Shown here: positions 60,304 through 64,000 of the stretch, piece after piece
Layout of the letters: every line of letters begins with the position of its first letter
Position numbering within the stretch: the first letter of the stretch is position 1
NCBI GenBank assembly: GCA_037501455.1
Contig: CM074861.1
Span: forward strand, 37,774,001-37,838,000
Direction: 5' to 3'
DNA from: Lantana camara
Lineage: Eukaryota; Streptophyta; Magnoliopsida; Lamiales; Verbenaceae
Length of the DNA: 64,000 nucleotides
Position numbers and translations under genes: made by a program
The notes under the pieces: generated by a model
What the model was told of the DNA's origin: nothing
Seen by the model: the letters and a program-made list of their open reading frames with translations, nothing else
Databases searched by the model: none

Positions 60304-63300
60304 ATGGTTGCCACGAGATCTGGAGCTGTGGGAGGAGGAGATAACGCCTCCCAGGATGCAAATATCATTATTCCCTCCACCGCTACTGGTGGAGCACCAC
60401 CACCTTCCGTCGCCGCTGGTGGAGCACCTCCCGCCGCAGGAGTGACTCCACAAGCAGAGTCTTCCGTACCACCACCTGCACCGCCGGCACTGCAGATTCC
60501 CACCACCGCTGGAGGAGCCTCTCTCTCTGCTCCTCCGCAGCTTGCACAGAACCCCTGGATCCATCCCCAGATGAATCTCGGAGTACAGGGTTATATGATG
60601 CCTCCGCCAGGATATTCCCTTACTCCGGCCGTCATGATGCCGCCGGTCCAGCCGTATCATGCTGGACAACTCCAGCTCCCAGTGGTGGTCCCCAGGGAGA
60701 TTGAAGGAGTGGAGTTACCTCCACTGACCACCCAATAGCTGAGGGCTCTCTACGCCCAGTGTGAGGTTCAGGCGGCTCAGGGGGCATGGGAAAGGTTCCA
60801 TTCCATGTACTTTCCCTCTGGGCAGGCCACTCAAGTTGCAGCCCCTTTGGGCGGACAACAAAACTTTCCCCTCAGAGAAGCCCAGGCTGTCCTGAGGGCA
60901 CAACCACCACCACCACCAGCCAGAGAAGTGCCACAGCAGGAGGGCAACGAGCGTCCCTCCATGGGCAGAAATAAAGAGCCCACGGAGCGAGTGAACGAGA
61001 ATGAAGGGGACTCTTATGTCTCCAGAAGTAGCTCACGAGCCCACAGGCGCGGAGACAAGCAAGCAGACGTAAATCCTGACATCCTCGCGGCTGTGCAAGA
61101 CCAGCTGCAGGGTCTCAAGGATATTGTGGGACAGCTCTCACGAGGGCGTTCAACTCAGATCTCCCCTAGTCGGGATGAATGGGTTGACGCCAGAAGCACC
61201 CGCACCAGGGACCCTCCACCAAGGGTCCCCCGCCGCAAGGAGCCGGAGGAAAACTTCGGCACGTACGAGTACCACCCATTGGCGAGGGGTTCACCCCTCG
61301 TGGAAGAAGTTCTGATGGCCCAAGCAGGCATGGCCAAAGTCCCCACTTCCATCAACCGTTACGACGGGACAACTGATCCAGCTGAACACTTGGATCACTT
61401 TGTGCATCTAATCCACCTCTACGAGCATTCCAGCAATTACTGGGCAAAAGTGTTTGTCACTTCCTTGGTAGGAATGGCTCAAGAGTGGTACAAGCGACTG
61501 CCGCCGCGCTCGATCCACTCATATGAAGAACTGGCCAATGCTTTCCTCAACCACTTCAATTCTTTGAAAGCGCCAGTCACCGCACCCACTGCCCTGTACA
61601 ACGTGGTGCAAGGCAAGAGCGAATCTCTGCGCTCGTTCTTTGCCCGCTTCAACAAGGAGATCCTACAGGTGGAGAGGCCTTCAATGGATTTCTTAATCCC
61701 AGTGCTCTTTCAGGCTGTGGATCACAAGCAATATGTGAGCAAAAAATTCGCTGATGCCATTGTGGAAAGAAGGCCAGGGACCCTCATGGCCTTAAGAGAA
61801 ATAGCCGAGCCGTTCTTCGCGCTCGAAGACATGTACGGGACGAATGGTCCCCGGCATCACAGCCCGGCCAGGAATGAGCGACCTCATCACGAGCGGGGAC
61901 GGGATGTGGCCGTCAAGAAGGAGCGCCCCCAAGAGCGCAGGAGGTCGCCACCACCCCCTCGTCGATTCGAGCGAATTCCGCTCACCAGGCCAAATTCAGA
62001 AGTCTATAACCTCTCTGATAAGAAGCTCTTCAAAAGACCCATCAAAATGAGAGAAACAGACTCGCTCAGGCGCTCGAACAAGTACTGCGCCTTCCACAAG
62101 CAGAGAGGGCACGACACGGATGAGTGCCGGCAGTTAGAAGCTGAAATCCAGAGGCTCGTCGTAGGGGGCCACCTGAAGGAGTTTGTCCGGGTGCTTGAGC
62201 GCTACGATGAACAGTGCAACGAGCGCACCGGAAGGAGAAGGAGGAGTCCGTCCCGTTCAAAGAGCCCAAGGGGTAGGGGACCCCCTGAAAGCAGCAGCCG
62301 CCGAGGCAATAAAGGAAAAGCCCCTGAGCAAGAAAACGAGCCCTTCGCAGTCATAAATATGATTGCAGGAGGCTCATCAGGGGGGGATTCAAACGCCTCC
62401 CGACGGAGGTATGTCCGGAGCTACAACCAACGCCCAGCAGTGCCTAAACCCATCTACGCCATCCAAAGATCCAGCGCTCAAAGGTCTAGAGAAAATGATG
62501 TAATAGGCTTTGATGATAGGGATCTAGAACATATTGTAACGCCCCATGGGGAGGGCATAACCTCGGATTGCCCCATGGTGGTTAGTTTAGATGTTCATAA
62601 TCATGTTGTAAAAAGGGTATTGGTGGATAGTGGAAGCTCCGTTAATGTTTTGCCTTACTCTACATTCTTAAAGATGAAGGTTGATCTTCCGCTCGAGCCT
62701 CTCAAAACAGCCCTCATTGGCTTTGGAGGCTCGGAAGTTATCCCACGAGGACAAATACGCCTAGCTACTTCGTTCGGCCGAGCCCCTCAACGCAAGACAC
62801 TCTTGGTAACGTACGCGGTGGTGGAGATTGACATTCCATATAACATCATAATTGGGCGCCCTGCCCTCGTGGATTTCAAAGCCATCATCTCCACCTACCA
62901 CCAGAAGATTAAATTCCCTACTCCCGAGGGCGTGGGAGAAGTACTGTGCAACGTGCGAGAGGCTTGGGAATGTTACATGCTGTCCCTCAGAAAGCCAAAA
63001 GCGGAGAAAACCTTCCAAATTGGCTCTACCAAGAAGTCAGTGGATTTCCCCAATCTGGACGAGGACAGCCCAGCACGGAAAAGGGCGAAATTGAACAAGA
63101 AGAAGAACAAAAAGAAGAGGGGAGACAACGGGGAGAATCCCCTCGAGAATGTTCCCCTAGGGACCGTTGGCGGATCGTCCTCAGAAGGAGACGAGCCGGG
63201 AGATAGTGAACCAGCACACGGCGACCGTTTGACAGGAAAGAAGAGGGCGCTCGAACTTCCTCGCCCTGAGGTAAGGATCGAACCCTCGGAAAAGTTCCTT

Positions 63301-64000
63301 ACCATTGAGCTGGAACCCGGAAACAAGGATAAGACTACACAGATAGGTTCAAACCTCTCAGGGCCTTCTCAGATCATGATGATTGATTTTCTAAGGGAAA
63401 ACAAGGATGTATTTGCGTGGAAAGCCTCCGATCTCACAGGAATTGACCCGAGCGTCATTGTCCATAGGCTTAATGTGGATCCCACTTTCAAACCCATCAA
63501 GCAGAAAAAGCGGGATGTACATGGCTTTCGAAAGAAAGCCATTGAAGAGGAAGTTAATAAACTCTTGGAGGCTCAATATATCGAGCCCATCTTGTATCCG
63601 GAGTGGTTGTGCAACGTCGTCTTGGTGCCCAAGAGCGCAAATAAGTGGCGCATGTGCAACGATTTCACTGATCTCAACAAAGCCTGCCCTAAAGATCCTT
63701 ACCCGCTACCCCGGATTGATCAATTGGTGGATTCGACCGCTGGCTGCGAGCTCATGAGCATGATGGATGCTTTCCAGGGATATTATCAGATTTTTATGGC
63801 CCCAGAAGATCGCCCCAAAACCTCGTTCGTTGTCCATCTGGGGGTGTATTGCTTCCTAGTCATGCCCTTCGGACTCAAGAATACCGGAGCTACGTATCAG
63901 CGGCTCGTCAATAAGATGTTTGAAAAAGAAATTGGGAGGTCCATGGAGGTTTACGTGGATGATATGATTGTCAAAAGCGAGCGCCAGGACTCCCACTTGA
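60304..64000 (+). CDS. Tat-type Ty3/gypsy gag-pro-pol polyprotein (runs off window)
   Basis: A polyprotein for capsid, protease and reverse transcriptase. It starts MVATRSGAVGGGDNASQ at 60304. One TAG at 60736-60738 (context CAA TAG CTG) interrupts the Pro/Ala-rich N-terminus. From 60739 the same frame is open to the window edge, over 1080 codons. Order seen: gag core with INRYDGTTDPAEHLDHF and SLVGMAQEWYKRLP; zinc knuckle YCAFHKQRGHDTDECRQL (CX2HX4HX4C); retropepsin VLVDSGSSVNVL and IIIGRPALVDF; a Lys-rich linker; RT with EPILYPEWLCNVVLVPK, WRMCNDFTDLNKACPKD, MMDAFQGYYQI, FLVMPFGLKN and catalytic YVDDMIVKS. The rest of RT, RNase H and integrase lie beyond 64000. A single stop in 3.7 kb makes this the youngest coding retroelement here. 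The frame is hard to spot because it has no closing stop in the window. Confidence 0.93.

Noticed and set aside
60126..60669. Minus-strand Gly/Ser-rich frames
   Set aside because: Antisense of the Pro/Ala-rich N-terminus of the Tat gag.

Overview
This is nuclear DNA of a flowering plant, most likely a eudicot. It has spliced plant genes (a receptor-like kinase and a class III peroxidase), LTR retrotransposons of the plant Tekay-like, Tat-like and Ty1/copia groups, hAT, Mutator and CACTA elements, and a decayed caulimovirid integrant. I cannot name the genus. Only one host gene looks intact: a CRK43-like cytoplasmic kinase at 22864-25727 (+), six exons and 394 codons. A class III peroxidase at 28159-29543 (-) carries frameshifts. 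A truncated copy of the kinase 3' end lies at about 33130-35130.

Most of the rest is transposons nested inside transposons, and target-site duplications (TSDs) resolve many of the insertions. Left block (1-10621): a minus-strand Tekay-like Ty3/gypsy element keeps its gag start, primer-binding site and a ~3.4 kb LTR. That LTR is split by a plus-strand solo LTR of the same family (2730-8076), which is itself split by a Ty1/copia solo LTR (3528-5694). Second block (12953-21145): a gag-protease-only LTR element on the minus strand, with PBS and polypurine tract recognisable. One LTR is split by a copia solo LTR (13118-15070) and its gag by another solo LTR (17973-19512). The second LTR of the element preserves the empty site of the copia insertion.

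Gene island (21150-36100): the kinase, the peroxidase and many small DNA transposons, including hAT-type elements with 8-bp TSDs and Mutator-type foldback MITEs. Third block (36360-55180): Tat-type pol fragments. One integrase fragment on the minus strand is cut by two copia solo LTRs (40208-42208 and 42286-54685). The second of these holds a gypsy solo LTR (43923-54186), which in turn holds a 7.25-kb Mutator-like element (46530-53783, 9-bp TSD). The MULE encodes a transposase (+) and a captured ULP1-type protease (-), converging on a 1.4-kb inverted repeat made of 42-bp and 80-bp tandem units.

Right end (55190-64000): decayed endogenous pararetrovirus sequence with a duplicated promoter-like region, a CACTA terminus, and a Tat-type Ty3/gypsy element whose gag-pro-RT frame is open to the window edge except for one TAG.

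The most unusual structures are the foldback repeat between the convergent MULE genes, arrays of covarying short palindromes in LTRs of different families, ACGT-core clusters in four copia LTRs, a perfect 93-bp inverted repeat duplicating a gag start, and repeated copies of a splice-acceptor region inside a kinase intron.
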